The notes below the pieces were generated by a model. The model made no database searches. It was not told the DNA's origin and saw nothing but the letters and a program-made list of their open reading frames with translations. From Arthrobacter bussei (GTDB lineage Bacteria; Actinomycetota; Actinomycetes; Actinomycetales; Micrococcaceae): a DNA stretch of 64,000 bases. The translations under genes and the position numbers were made by a program. Below, one piece after another: positions 51,421 through 60,951 of the stretch (positions within the stretch are counted from its first letter, which is position 1; each line of letters starts with the position of its first letter). The stretch lies in assembly GCF_009377195.2 (NCBI RefSeq), contig NZ_VJXX01000007.1, positions 54,238-118,237 on the forward strand, read 5' to 3'.

Positions 51421-52446
51421 TCAGCTTCCCTGCTCGAGATCGGCGCGGAAGGCCTCGAGCTCGGTCTTGTGGTCGTCCACGAACTGCTGCTCCTGGGCGA
51501 ACTGCACCTCCTGCTGCTTCTGCCGGTAGTCGGTCTCCTCACGGCAGTCGAGGTCCACCAGGGCGAGCTCGATCTCCTTCTCGCCGAGGGCGTCCATCTC
51601 CGCCTGGTTCGGCATGCCCATCCCACCCGTCATCGCCGTGTCATCCGTCGTGCCGATCTCACCGGTGCTCTCGTAGAGCTTGTTCATCTCCTCGTTGATG
51701 CTGGTCTGGGCGTCCATCTGGGCGGAGAACCCGGGGTGGCCCGCGTCCGCCATGCAGGAGGACCACTCCGCATCGATCCCGGTGAGCTCCGGCGAGGTCA
51801 TCATGGTCTCGTAGAACGTGTTCATCGCGTCCATGAGGGGCTTGTGCTCGTCCGAGGTGGAGGGGTCCTCCGCGGTGCCCCGCTCGTTCTCCGCCCACCC
51901 GTAGCAGCCGGCCGTGGTCCAGTCCCACTCCATCGGCTCACCCTCGGCGGGCATGTCCTCCGGATCCGGCATGGGCCCGTGCAGGGCCTCGTTGAACGCC
52001 TGCTGCTCCGACTCCGAGAGGCTCGCGACATAATCGGCATTGGCGTCGACGTATTCGCCCTCCCCGCCGGACTCCATGTCGTCGCGCCCGGGGTAGTTGA
52101 TCATCCCGTACCCGTACTGAGCCACCCATTCGCGGGAATCCGGATCCCATTCATCACCGCTCACCGGCATGGACATCGAGGCGGACTGCACATTCGGTGA
52201 ATATTCGAATCCTTCCTCCGACATGCATTGCGCCACGAGTTCCTCCCGCTCGCGCTCGTCCTCCGCGAATTTCTTCTCCTGCTCCTCCTGGCTCAGGTCC
52301 CCGCCGTAGGCGGAGGCGAAGAAAGCGGACAGCGGGGATTCCTTCTGGTCAGCGGGAGCTTCCTCCGGCGACGCGCAACCCGCGAGCAGGGCCGAAGCAC
52401 ACATCGTCGTGGTCAGGGCAGTGATGGCTCGGGATGACAGTCGCAC
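51421..52446 (-). CDS. Putative lipoprotein of the MacAB-like operon
   Basis: A 341-residue exported lipoprotein: signal peptide and lipobox LLAGC (C24). The mature part is acidic, rich in methionine, glutamate and glutamine, with repeated AQCMSEEGFEY / SSCMADAGHPGF motifs and CREE near the end, typical of an uncharacterised actinobacterial lipoprotein group found next to MacAB-type genes. GTG 52446 has AGAGGACCC upstream; ATG 52470 is an alternative. First gene of a four-gene unit. Could be an export partner or cargo. Confidence 0.8.
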   Translation of the reverse strand: MRLSSRAITALTTTMCASALLAGCASPEEAPADQKESPLSAFFASAYGGDLSQEEQEKKFAEDEREREELVAQCMSEEGFEYSPNVQSASMSMPVSGDEWDPDSREWVAQYGYGMINYPGRDDMESGGEGEYVDANADYVASLSESEQQAFNEALHGPMPDPEDMPAEGEPMEWDWTTAGCYGWAENERGTAEDPSTSDEHKPLMDAMNTFYETMMTSPELTGIDAEWSSCMADAGHPGFSAQMDAQTSINEEMNKLYESTGEIGTTDDTAMTGGMGMPNQAEMDALGEKEIELALVDLDCREETDYRQKQQEVQFAQEQQFVDDHKTELEAFRADLEQGS

Positions 52447-52721
52447 GGGTCCTCTTCCTCCATAGGGCAATAGTGAGGATGCTATTGCCTGGAATCGTCC
52501 ACGGAGTCATACCCAGGGAGGACATCACGGCCCGCTCGATAACGATTGGGAACCATGTCCTTTTCGTCCCGTCAATGGTAGACAATCAGGCGCTCCCCCA
52601 TTGATCGGATAGCCCCGGACCGAATTGCTGCGGCAAACCCGAGGGGCTGGGCGTGTCAGCACAGCCGCGGGCCGGGTCCGGGCCTCTGGTCATCGAGGCT
52701 CGGCGGGCGTACAGTCCGGCC
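52447..52721. other. Divergent intergenic region, lipoprotein operon / cupin gene
   Basis: About 275 bases, AT-richer than the surroundings around 52470-52620. It holds both promoters; no strong palindrome was seen. Confidence 0.4.
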
Positions 52722-53069
52722 ATGGCAGAGGACCCGGTGCAGAGCAATCCAGGCAACTACCGCGTGGTTCTCGAGAATGACAGGGTCCGCGTCCTGGAGT
52801 ACACGGACGAGCCCGGTCACACGAGCGTCGAGCACCACCACCCCGACAGCGTCATGATCACCGCGAGTTCCTTCCGGCGTCGCCTCCACGCCCGGGGCGC
52901 CAGCATGGAGGTGGACCTCCCGGACGGTGCTGTCCGCTGGCTTCCCGCGCAGGACCACCACGGCGAGAACATCGGCGATACGCCGACCCATGCGTACTTC
53001 ATCGAGTTGAAGGAGACGGGCCCGCAGGCGGAGGAGACGATCGATCAGCTCGGCCCGTCGGTACCCTGA
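52722..53069 (+). CDS. Small cupin-fold protein
   Basis: A 115-residue single-cupin protein: NYRVVLENDRVRVLEYTDEPGHTSVEHHHPDSVMITASSF has the conserved cupin motif 1 with histidines H40-H42, and VDLPDGAVRWLPAQDHHGENIGDTPTHAYFIELK holds the second motif (H85, H86, H95). Metal-binding small-molecule enzymes or sensors; substrate unknown. ATG 52722 chosen; the longer frame is unlike the family. Confidence 0.82.
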   Translation: MAEDPVQSNPGNYRVVLENDRVRVLEYTDEPGHTSVEHHHPDSVMITASSFRRRLHARGASMEVDLPDGAVRWLPAQDHHGENIGDTPTHAYFIELKETGPQAEETIDQLGPSVP

Positions 53070-53093
53070 GACTGCTGCGAGATCCAGGGACGA

Positions 53094-53126
53094 CGACGGG
53101 GCGCCCGCTCGTGCGGACGCCCCGTC
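53094..53126. terminator. Terminator between cupin and GH30 genes
   Basis: CGACGGGGCG and CGCCCCGTCG at the ends, with CCGC/GCGG inside (one mismatch), between convergent genes. Confidence 0.85.
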
Positions 53127-53147
53127 GGTCGGGTGGAGGGAGGGTGC

Positions 53148-56100
53148 CTAGCGGGTCAGCGTCACCCGGTAGGTGCCCGTCGCCGTGCCGTCCTCGCTCG
53201 TCACCGTGATGACGGCGGTCCGGTCACTGCCCTTCGGCTGCGTCACGGAGACCGTGGCGTAGGGATCCGCCGCTGCGGCGGACACGGCGGGCAGCTTGCC
53301 CTTGACCGGCACCGCATAGGTGGTGACCGCCGGGTCGAAGCCGGCGATCGGCGTAGCGCCCACGCTGATCGAGGAGAGCGTGGCGTCCGAGGACACCGCC
53401 GGAACGGCCCCGAGCACCTTAATCTCGCTGACCACCATGTGCGTGTTCGGCCGGGCCGTCATGACCACCCGCACGGACTGCGCCGTCACCCCGGTGAGCG
53501 GCAGGGTCACCGCGGGAGCCGGAGCGCCCGAGGGGACGGCCACTGGCGCGCCGGCCGAGGCCCAGACGCCGTCGGCGCCCTGCACCTGCAGCTGGAGGGT
53601 CTGCGCGTAGCTGTCCGTGGTGCCGTCGCGGAAGAAGTTCACCACGACGCCGCCCAGCGGCCGGGCCGACGGCAGGGTCACCGTCAGGGTGTCCGAGGTG
53701 TTCTTCGCGCTGGACTTCCAGTTGGACCAGGCCTTGTCGCGGAGATCGCCGTTGAACAGCCCGGCCGTGCCATAGCCCGGCTCGGTGAACGTCGCCGTAG
53801 CGGTGGTGCCGCCGTCGTCGGCCACGTTGTCCAGCGTGCCCGCGGTGACCTGGATGCGGACGGTCGCCGGGAGCGTGCCGCCCGCGCCGTCGTCCGCCCG
53901 GCCGGCGAGCTCGTACGTGCCGGGGGCGGGGTAGCTGACGGCGGTGTCCCAGGTGACGTCGCGGTCCACGGTGCCGCCGAGGCTGCCCACGGCCGTGACG
54001 GTCTCCGGCAGGACGGGGACGGCCCCGACGACGGCCTTGGCGCGTGCCGGCTGCGTGGAGACGAGGGTGTCGACCGTGACGGTCAGTTCGGCGGGGAACT
54101 GCGCGCCGGTGACGTCCGTCGCGGTGCCCTTGACCTTGACGGTCCCGGCCTTCTTCCAGCGGTTCCCGTTCGGGATCTTCCACTCGACGGGGATGGCCCC
54201 GCGGGCGCCGTCGCGGTACACCGGCGTCACGGTCTCCGGCAGCACGGGTGCGGTGCCGGGGACGGTGAAGGCGGTGGCCGGTTCGACGCCGAGCACGGTC
54301 TCGTCGACCAGTGTCCAGCGCTGGTTCGCACCCGAGTTCGCGATATACAACGTGACCGCCGCGCCCTCGGCCGTCGATCCGCCACCGACCTCGAGCAGGA
54401 GGTCGGTCTCGGCGTTGACGAACGTGTAGGTGCCGTCCCCGGTCGTGGAGGCGATCCACTCGGCCCGCGGGCTGCCACCGGCGGGAGCGACGACGGCGGC
54501 GCCGCCCTCGTCGGCGAGCTGCGCGGCGCCGTCGAGCGTGGTGATCGCATAGCGCTCGCGGTTGGTGTTGTCCTCGCCGAGGCTGGTGAAGCGGAACAGC
54601 TGCTGCGCGTCGGCGGGGTCGGTGGCGCTGATGACGGCGGTGCCGCCGGCGGTCTCGATGGACTTGCCGCTCTGCACGCCCTGCAGCCGGTACACGTGCC
54701 CGTCCTGGAGGGCTGCCGCGTCCCCGGCGATGCCCGAGACGCCGTCGACCACGAAGGTCGTGACGGACTCGGCCGGTGCGGTGACGACGGCGCTGCCGCC
54801 CTCGATCGCAACCGGCTCACCCTCGACGAGGGCGCCTTCCGCATCGCTGACCACGGGACTCACCGTGGCACCCCTGGCGACGGAACCGAACTTCGAGAAG
54901 TCCAGGACCACGGGCTTGTCCTCGGCGTCCTCGTTGATGTGCACGACGGCGGCACCGGAGTCGGTGATCGCGGCGGTGGTGTCCTCGTCGTCCACCTGCA
55001 CCAGGCGGTCCCCGGGCTGGATGTAGTGCGTGTAGTTCCGCACGGTGTTGAACTTGGTGTTCGTGTAGATGGGGCACGTCTCGAGGGTGTCCACGTCGGT
55101 GCAGTCGAAGGGCATCTGGATGCTGCCCCAGTTGGCGCCGGCGGCGGACTCGCCGCCGGGTGCCATGTTGTCGTAGTCCTCGACGGGCTGCCAGAACACC
55201 CAGGCGCTGGGCTCCAGCTCGCGGAGGTCGTCGGTGATGCGCTTGGCCATGCCGAGGCCCGGCTCCATGCTGGTGAAGCTCTGGCCGTCACCCCAGGAGC
55301 CCTCGACCTCGCTCATCCACAGGGGCTTGTCCTCGGCCTTCGCGATGTCCCGGACGGTGGTGCGCTGCCCGGTGCCGTAGGTGTGCACGTTCAGCTGGTC
55401 CACGAGGGCGCGGACGTCCTCGGGGTAGGAGTTCCAGTTCGTGGCGAAGGTGCCGGGGTTGGTCTCGTCCATCGCGGAGATGGTGGCGTCCGTGTCGGCG
55501 TCCTGCAACTGGGCGGCGAGGTCGCGGAGGACCTGCTGCTGCAGCTGCGGGCCCATGTGGGCGCCCTCCTGGCGGCCGCCGGTCGGTTCGCCGGCGGCGT
55601 CGAGCTGCGTGCTCCAGTAGTTGGTGTTCGGCTCGTTGAACGGATCGAGGGTGTCCACCTCGATGCCGTGGGCCTTCTCCAGCTCCTCGGTGACGCGCAC
55701 CAGGTAGGCGTTGAAGTCGGAGATGCTCCCGGGCTTCAGCTGGTCGGCGGTGGAGTTGAACCCGCCGGACGTGTAGCCGCTGACGGTCTGGAACCACGGC
55801 GGGGAGTTGCTGAACGTCTCCCAGTGGGTGATGTCCTGCTTGATGCGGTCGATCCACCAGCGCTGCGTGGCGTCCGCCTCGAGGTTCCAGTCCGCGGGGT
55901 CCTCGGGGGACCACCAGTCGGTGTCCTCGCGCGTGGTGCCCTCGGGGGCGTTCCACCAGCCCTCGACGGCGCCGCCGGGCCGCAGGTAGTCCTTCACGTC
56001 CGGGGCGTTGCCGCCGCCGATGTTGTAGCGGGCGATGTTCAGGTTCAGGCCGTCGGGCCCGAAGACCAGGTCGGCGAGGCGGTTCCGGATCTCGTCCGGG

Positions 56101-56336
56101 TAGTCGCCGGTGGCGTTGGCGAACCAGACGAGGCTGGTCCCCCAGCCCTCGAACTCCTCCCCCTGGTAGGAGGGGTCCGGGGTGAGGGTCAGTGCGCCCT
56201 CGGGAGCCGCGGGCGGTGCGGGTGGGGCCGGGGGTGCGGCCTGCGCCGCACCTCCCATGAGGGAGGCTGCCGCCAGGACGGCGGCAACCCCTGTCGCGGC
56301 CGCTCGTGTGGCGGCGCGCCTGGATCGATTCGTCAT
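53148..56336 (-). CDS. Secreted GH30 endo-beta-1,6-galactanase, multidomain
   Basis: A 1062-residue exported enzyme. Sec signal peptide ~1-33 (GVAAVLAAASLMGGAAQA). GH30 catalytic barrel ~45-520 with subfamily-5 features: YQGEEFEGWGTSLVWFANATG, acid/base E235 in DPFNEPNTNYW and nucleophile E343 in WMSEVEGSW. Then ricin-type lectin (CBM13-like, ~540-683), two bacterial Ig-like domains (~690-755, ~765-830), a discoidin-like domain (~845-976), and a cadherin-like beta-sandwich (~985-1061). GH30_5 members cut beta-1,6-galactan side chains of arabinogalactan. Last gene of the operon. GGAAGGAAC precedes ATG. Confidence 0.88.
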   Translation of the reverse strand: MTNRSRRAATRAAATGVAAVLAAASLMGGAAQAAPPAPPAPPAAPEGALTLTPDPSYQGEEFEGWGTSLVWFANATGDYPDEIRNRLADLVFGPDGLNLNIARYNIGGGNAPDVKDYLRPGGAVEGWWNAPEGTTREDTDWWSPEDPADWNLEADATQRWWIDRIKQDITHWETFSNSPPWFQTVSGYTSGGFNSTADQLKPGSISDFNAYLVRVTEELEKAHGIEVDTLDPFNEPNTNYWSTQLDAAGEPTGGRQEGAHMGPQLQQQVLRDLAAQLQDADTDATISAMDETNPGTFATNWNSYPEDVRALVDQLNVHTYGTGQRTTVRDIAKAEDKPLWMSEVEGSWGDGQSFTSMEPGLGMAKRITDDLRELEPSAWVFWQPVEDYDNMAPGGESAAGANWGSIQMPFDCTDVDTLETCPIYTNTKFNTVRNYTHYIQPGDRLVQVDDEDTTAAITDSGAAVVHINEDAEDKPVVLDFSKFGSVARGATVSPVVSDAEGALVEGEPVAIEGGSAVVTAPAESVTTFVVDGVSGIAGDAAALQDGHVYRLQGVQSGKSIETAGGTAVISATDPADAQQLFRFTSLGEDNTNRERYAITTLDGAAQLADEGGAAVVAPAGGSPRAEWIASTTGDGTYTFVNAETDLLLEVGGGSTAEGAAVTLYIANSGANQRWTLVDETVLGVEPATAFTVPGTAPVLPETVTPVYRDGARGAIPVEWKIPNGNRWKKAGTVKVKGTATDVTGAQFPAELTVTVDTLVSTQPARAKAVVGAVPVLPETVTAVGSLGGTVDRDVTWDTAVSYPAPGTYELAGRADDGAGGTLPATVRIQVTAGTLDNVADDGGTTATATFTEPGYGTAGLFNGDLRDKAWSNWKSSAKNTSDTLTVTLPSARPLGGVVVNFFRDGTTDSYAQTLQLQVQGADGVWASAGAPVAVPSGAPAPAVTLPLTGVTAQSVRVVMTARPNTHMVVSEIKVLGAVPAVSSDATLSSISVGATPIAGFDPAVTTYAVPVKGKLPAVSAAAADPYATVSVTQPKGSDRTAVITVTSEDGTATGTYRVTLTR

Positions 56337-56373
56337 TGAACGTGGTTCCTTCCAGCGAGGGGTGGTGCAGGTC

Positions 56374-58416
56374 TTACGAGACGGTGGTGCGGGCCTTCCT
56401 CGTGAGGACGGCGACGGAGCGGGGAGCCAGCTTGGACTCCTCGCCGGTGAGGGTGTCGCCGTCGACGCCCGTGATGTCCACGGGTGCATCGGTGCGGTTG
56501 ATGAGGAAGACGTGGTCGGCGTCGTCGCCGGTGCGGATGACCTGCTCGACGGCGCCGCGGAGTTCCGCGGGCAGCTCGCTGGTCACGCCGGCGCGGGCCG
56601 CGAGGTCCGCGAGGACGGGCTCGAGACCGTCGGCGCCGAGGCGTGCGCCGACGTACGCCGCGCTTCCCCGGCCGGCGGCGCGCCGCGTCACGGCGGCGTC
56701 TCCCGCGTGGTCGCCGGTCGTGTAGCGGGAGAGGACCTCCACGCCGTCGACGCGGGGGAGTACGCGGTCCGCCCACAGGGTCGCGGTGGTGCCGTTGTCC
56801 AGGGCGACGGACTCGCCGTCGAGCAGGGGGCCGAACTCGTCGATACGGATGCCGAGCAGGTCCGCGAGGGCCCCGGGGTAGCCGCCGAGCCAGATGTGGT
56901 CGTTCTCGTCGGTGATGCCGCTGAAGTAGCTCGCGACGAGGTGCCCGCCGCCGGCCACGTAGTCCTCGAGGCGCGTCTTCAGGGCGGCCGGGACCACGTG
57001 GAGGACGGGGGCGACGACGAGCCCGTAGCCGGTGAGGTCCGTGGCGGCGGGGATGACGTCGGCGCGGATGCCGAGGGCGAGGAACGCCGAGTACCAGTCC
57101 AGGGCCTCCTGCCGGTAGCGCAGGCGGTCGGAGGGGTGGGAGTCCTGCTCGGAGGCCCACCAGGAGTCCCAGTCGAAGAGGATGGCCGCGGGTGCCTGGC
57201 TGCGGCGGGAGCCGACGACGCCGGACAGAGCGCCGAGCTCGCGGCCGAGGGCGACGACGTCGCGGAAGATGGGGCTGTCCTCGCCGGCGTGGGGGACCAT
57301 CGCGGAGTGGAACTTCTCGGCGCCGGCCTTGGACTGCCGCCACTGGAAGTAGCAGACGGCGTCCGCGCCGTGGGCCACGTGGGTGAGCGAATCGCGGCGG
57401 AGGGCACCGGACTTCTTCGGGGTGTTGACGGGCTGCCAGTTCACCGCGCTGGTGGAGTGCTCCATGAGGAACCAGGGCTTCCCGCCGGCGATGTTGCCGG
57501 TGAGGTTCGCGGAGAAGGAGAGCTCGTCCACGGCCTGGGGGCCGGGCACGAAGTAGTGGTCGTTGGCGACGAAGTCCACCTCGGCGGCCCAGTCGGCGTA
57601 GTCCATGCCCTTGGTCTCGCCCATGACCATGAAGTTGGTGGTGACGGGGATGTCCGGCGTGATGCGGTTCAGGATGTCGCGTTCGGCGCGCAGGTACTGC
57701 TTGAGGGCGTCGGAGGAGAAGCGCTTGAAGTCGAGCTGCTGCGTGGGGTTCGGGTGCGAGGCGGCCTGGCGCGGGGGCAGGATCTGCTCGAACCGCGTGT
57801 AGCGCTGGGACCAGAAGTCGGTGCCCCAGGCGTCATTGAGGGCGTCGATGCTGCCGTAGCGGTCGGCGAGCCAGGTGCGGAAGGCGCCGGCGGCGTCGTC
57901 GGAGTAGTCGTAGATGTTGTGGCAGCCGAGCTCGTTGGAGACGTGCCACGCGCAGACGGCGGGGTGGTCGCCGTAGCGCTCGGCCATCGCCGTGACGAGC
58001 TTCAGGGCGTGCTCGCGGAAGACGGGGCTGGTGGGGCGCCAGTGCTGGCGTGCGCCGGGCCAGAGGGTGCTGCCGTCGACCGTGACCGGGAGGATCTCGG
58101 GGTGCTCGGTGGCGAGCCATGGCGGCGGGGAGGCGGTCGCGGTGGCGAGGTCGACGGCGATCCCGTTCGCGTGCAGGAGGTCGATGACCTCGTCCAGCCA
58201 GGCGAAGTTCCATTCGTCGCGCTCGGGCTGCAGGCGGGCCCAGGAGAAGATCGCCAGCGACACCACGTTGACGCCGGCCTCGCGCATGAGGCGGACGTCC
58301 TCGTCCCACGTCTCGCGCGGCCACTGCTCCGGGTTGTAGTCGGCGCCGTACGCCATGCGGGGGCGGGCGGGCTCGGACGGCCAGCGCAGCCAGCGGTGGG
58401 TGGTGGGTGTCGACAC
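56374..58416 (-). CDS. GH42 beta-galactosidase
   Basis: A 680-residue cytoplasmic enzyme, full length for GH42 (A, B, C domains). Acid/base E162 (AWHVSNELGCHN) and nucleophile E319 (WFLMEHSTSAVNWQ). N-terminal MAYGADYNPEQWPRETWDEDVRLM is the GH42 hallmark; zinc cysteines of some members are absent. Cleaves galactose from imported galacto-oligosaccharides. GTG start with AAGGAG upstream. Between the ABC binding-protein and GH30 genes in one operon. Confidence 0.94.
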   Translation of the reverse strand: MSTPTTHRWLRWPSEPARPRMAYGADYNPEQWPRETWDEDVRLMREAGVNVVSLAIFSWARLQPERDEWNFAWLDEVIDLLHANGIAVDLATATASPPPWLATEHPEILPVTVDGSTLWPGARQHWRPTSPVFREHALKLVTAMAERYGDHPAVCAWHVSNELGCHNIYDYSDDAAGAFRTWLADRYGSIDALNDAWGTDFWSQRYTRFEQILPPRQAASHPNPTQQLDFKRFSSDALKQYLRAERDILNRITPDIPVTTNFMVMGETKGMDYADWAAEVDFVANDHYFVPGPQAVDELSFSANLTGNIAGGKPWFLMEHSTSAVNWQPVNTPKKSGALRRDSLTHVAHGADAVCYFQWRQSKAGAEKFHSAMVPHAGEDSPIFRDVVALGRELGALSGVVGSRRSQAPAAILFDWDSWWASEQDSHPSDRLRYRQEALDWYSAFLALGIRADVIPAATDLTGYGLVVAPVLHVVPAALKTRLEDYVAGGGHLVASYFSGITDENDHIWLGGYPGALADLLGIRIDEFGPLLDGESVALDNGTTATLWADRVLPRVDGVEVLSRYTTGDHAGDAAVTRRAAGRGSAAYVGARLGADGLEPVLADLAARAGVTSELPAELRGAVEQVIRTGDDADHVFLINRTDAPVDITGVDGDTLTGEESKLAPRSVAVLTRKARTTVS

Positions 58417-58466
58417 GGTGAAGCTCCTTGGGTGTTTCTCGAGACGTGTGGCGCGCGGGTGGTACT

Positions 58467-58523
58467 CCCGCCGTCGTCGTGCTCTGCCTCCCTGGACGGA
58501 GGGGCGGGGACGACGACGGCGGG
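58467..58523 (-). terminator. Intercistronic stem-loop between binding-protein and GH42 genes
   Basis: CCCGCCGTCGTCGT (58467-58480) pairs perfectly with ACGACGACGGCGGG (58510-58523), enclosing a smaller CCTCC/GGAGG hairpin. It may be a partial terminator or a stabilising 3' end for the binding-protein message. Confidence 0.7.
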
Positions 58524-58612
58524 TCCAGCGGGGATGGAACAGGGGTGGAACGGACCGGGCGGGTGCGCGCGAGCTCCCGCCCGGCCCGGGTCCGATGAAG
58601 CAGGGACTACTC

Positions 58613-59959
58613 CTAGACGGTGAAGCCCTGCTCGTTGCCGTACTTGACGCTGGCGTCCTGCCAGTTCTTCAGGCCCTCGGACAGCGGGGTGTCCGAGACG
58701 TAGGCCTGGCCGGCGGTGTCGTTGAAGATGCTGTTCGCGTAGACCTGGAAGGGCAGGTAGGACCAGCCCTCGGGGACGTTCTGCGCGGATTCGGCGAAGA
58801 TCTCGTTGGCCTTCTGGCCGCCGAAGTACTCGAACTCGGTGTTGAGGAACTCCTCGGACTGGAGCTGCGCGGACGTCGCCGGGAAGGCGCCGCCGTCGAT
58901 CCTGGTCTGGACGCCGTCGCCCACGTTGGCGTAGTCGAGGAAGGCGTACGCGAGGGCGCCCTGCTCACTGGCCGCAGGGATGGTCAGCGAGGAGCCGCCG
59001 TTCTCCGCGCTCGCGGTCTGGCCCTCTTCCCACTGGGGGAGCGGCGCGGCACGCCACTGGCCTGCGGCCTGGGGGATGCCGGAGGTGAAGTTGCCGGGCA
59101 TCCAGGCGCCGGTGGAGAGGGTGGCGATGGTGCCGTTGCCGAGGCCCTGGTACCACTCGTCGCTCCAGGAGCTGATGGGGGCCAGGAGGTCCTCGTCGAG
59201 GAGCTGCTGCCAGGTCTCGGCGAACTTCGTGGAGCCCTCGTCGGAGAAGTTGACGGTGACGTCCGTACCGTCCACCTGGTAGGGCTGGCCGCCGGCCTGC
59301 CAGATGAGGCTGGTGGCGAAGCCGGCGTCTCCCGTGTCATTGGCGATGTACACGTTGGGGTCCGCCTCGTGCAGCGTGCGGGCGGCCTCGACGTACTCCT
59401 CCCACGTGGTGGGAACCTCGACGCCGTACTTCTCGAACACGTCCGTGTTGTAGAAGAGGGCCATGGGCCCGGAGTCCATTGGCAGGCCGTAGATGCCCTC
59501 GTTGGCCTGGACGGAGCTCCACGGGCCGGGGCTGAAGGTGTCCTGGAGATCGCCGGCGCCGTAACCGGTGAGATCCTTCACGGACTCGGCCAGGGCGAAC
59601 TGGGGGAGCGCGTAGTACTCGACCTGCGCGACGTCGGGCACGCCCGAGCCGGCGGCGATCGCGTTCTGCAGCGCCGTGTACTGGTCGTTGCCGGTGCCGG
59701 CGTTCACGAGGTCGATGTTGACGTTCGGGTACTCCGCCTCGAAGTCCTCCACGACCTTCTCGAGGGTGGGCTCCCAGGCCCAGACGGTGAGGTCGCCACC
59801 GGTCTCGAGAGCTGCCTGGACGTCGTCCGCGCTGACCTCTTCGGGTGCTGCGCCGCCGGCGTCGTTGCCGCCGCCGCCACCGCAGGCGGAGAGGGTCAGG
59901 GCGGCCGCGAGGGCCAGGGCCGAGCCGCGGAGCACGGCCGGGGAGATTCTGCTCTTCAT
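58613..59959 (-). CDS. Sugar ABC transporter substrate-binding lipoprotein
   Basis: A 448-residue lipoprotein: signal peptide with lipobox LSAC (C26), then a glycine-rich spacer and a cluster-B sugar-binding fold (DLTVWAWEPTLEKVVEDFEAEYPNVNI, GSGVPDVAQVEYYALPQFA, GIYGLPMDSGPMALFYNTDVFEKYG). In context the ligand is probably beta-1,6-galacto-oligosaccharide. AAAAGGAAC precedes ATG 59959. Third gene of the operon in transcription order. Confidence 0.93.
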   Translation of the reverse strand: MKSRISPAVLRGSALALAAALTLSACGGGGGNDAGGAAPEEVSADDVQAALETGGDLTVWAWEPTLEKVVEDFEAEYPNVNIDLVNAGTGNDQYTALQNAIAAGSGVPDVAQVEYYALPQFALAESVKDLTGYGAGDLQDTFSPGPWSSVQANEGIYGLPMDSGPMALFYNTDVFEKYGVEVPTTWEEYVEAARTLHEADPNVYIANDTGDAGFATSLIWQAGGQPYQVDGTDVTVNFSDEGSTKFAETWQQLLDEDLLAPISSWSDEWYQGLGNGTIATLSTGAWMPGNFTSGIPQAAGQWRAAPLPQWEEGQTASAENGGSSLTIPAASEQGALAYAFLDYANVGDGVQTRIDGGAFPATSAQLQSEEFLNTEFEYFGGQKANEIFAESAQNVPEGWSYLPFQVYANSIFNDTAGQAYVSDTPLSEGLKNWQDASVKYGNEQGFTV

Positions 59960-60010
59960 GGGGTTCCTTTTCACTTCATCGTTTTCGGAAGGGGGTGTTC
60001 GGGAGGGGTT

Positions 60011-60949
60011 CTACTCTTTGACCGCGCCGGCGCTCAGGCCGGACTGCCAGAAGCGCTGCAGCAGCAGGAACGCCGCGATCAGCGGAATGATGGTGAGGAG
60101 GGAGCCGGTGATCACGAGGTTGAAGATCGCCTCGCCGCCGGCGGTGGACGCCTGGTTGTTCCAGGCGTTCAGGCCCAGGGTCAGCGGGTACCAGTCCGGG
60201 TCCTTCAGCATGATCAGCGGCAGGAAGTAGTTGTTCCAGGTGGCCACCATGGTGAACAGCAGCACCGTGACGATGCCCGGGCCCAGCAGCGGCAGGGAGA
60301 TCTGGAAGAACGTGCGGAACTCGCCGGCGCCGTCCATGCGCGCCGATTCCAGCAGCTCGGTGGGGATGGCCTCGGAGGCGAACGTCCACATCAGGTACAG
60401 GCCGAACGGGGACATCAGTGAGGGGATGATCACTGCCCACGGCGTGTTCGTCAGGCCCATCTGGCTGAACATCAGGAAGGTGGGAACCGCCAGGGCGGTG
60501 CCGGGGACGGCCACCGCGCCGAGGACGACGGCGAACACGGCCTTCTTGCCGGGGAACGTGAACTTCGCGAGGGCGTACCCGCCGAGGACGGCGAGGAAGG
60601 TGGCCCCGCCGGCGCCCGCCACCACGTACAGCACGGTGTTGAGGAACCAGCGGCCGAAGATGCCGTCGTCGTATGTGACGGTGTCGCCGATGTTGCTGAA
60701 CAGCGCGAAGTCCCCGCTGAACCAGAGGCCGAAGGAGCTGAACAGGCTCTCCTGCGTCTTCGAGGAGTTGATGACGAGCCAGACGAGCGGGACGAGGCTG
60801 TAGACGAGGACGATCCCGGTGAGGACGGTCAGCAGGACGCTGCGCTTCGGGGTGTCCACGCTGCGGCGCGAGCTCTTCATGCGCACGTAGCCGGGTTTGG
60901 GGGTCCGCTTGTCGCTGCGGGGGCGGGTGGGTTCGACGGCGACGCTCAT
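60011..60949 (-). CDS. Sugar ABC transporter permease 2 (MalG type)
   Basis: A 312-residue permease with six helices after a basic N-terminus. EAA loop: AIPTELLESARMDGAGEFRTFFQISLPLLGPG, and PFGLYLMWTFASEAIP. MalG-like pattern GLTNTPWAVIIPSLMSPFG. The ATG lies two bases after the permease 1 stop. Forms the channel with permease 1; the ATPase (MsiK-type) is not in the window and is likely shared. Confidence 0.93.
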   Translation of the reverse strand: MSVAVEPTRPRSDKRTPKPGYVRMKSSRRSVDTPKRSVLLTVLTGIVLVYSLVPLVWLVINSSKTQESLFSSFGLWFSGDFALFSNIGDTVTYDDGIFGRWFLNTVLYVVAGAGGATFLAVLGGYALAKFTFPGKKAVFAVVLGAVAVPGTALAVPTFLMFSQMGLTNTPWAVIIPSLMSPFGLYLMWTFASEAIPTELLESARMDGAGEFRTFFQISLPLLGPGIVTVLLFTMVATWNNYFLPLIMLKDPDWYPLTLGLNAWNNQASTAGGEAIFNLVITGSLLTIIPLIAAFLLLQRFWQSGLSAGAVKE

Positions 60950-60951
60950 GG

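Noticed and set aside
53133..60421. Several very long open frames on the plus strand opposite the galactan operon
   Set aside because: They are antisense shadows of GH30, GH42 and transporter genes, with Val/Gly/Glu-rich low-complexity products.
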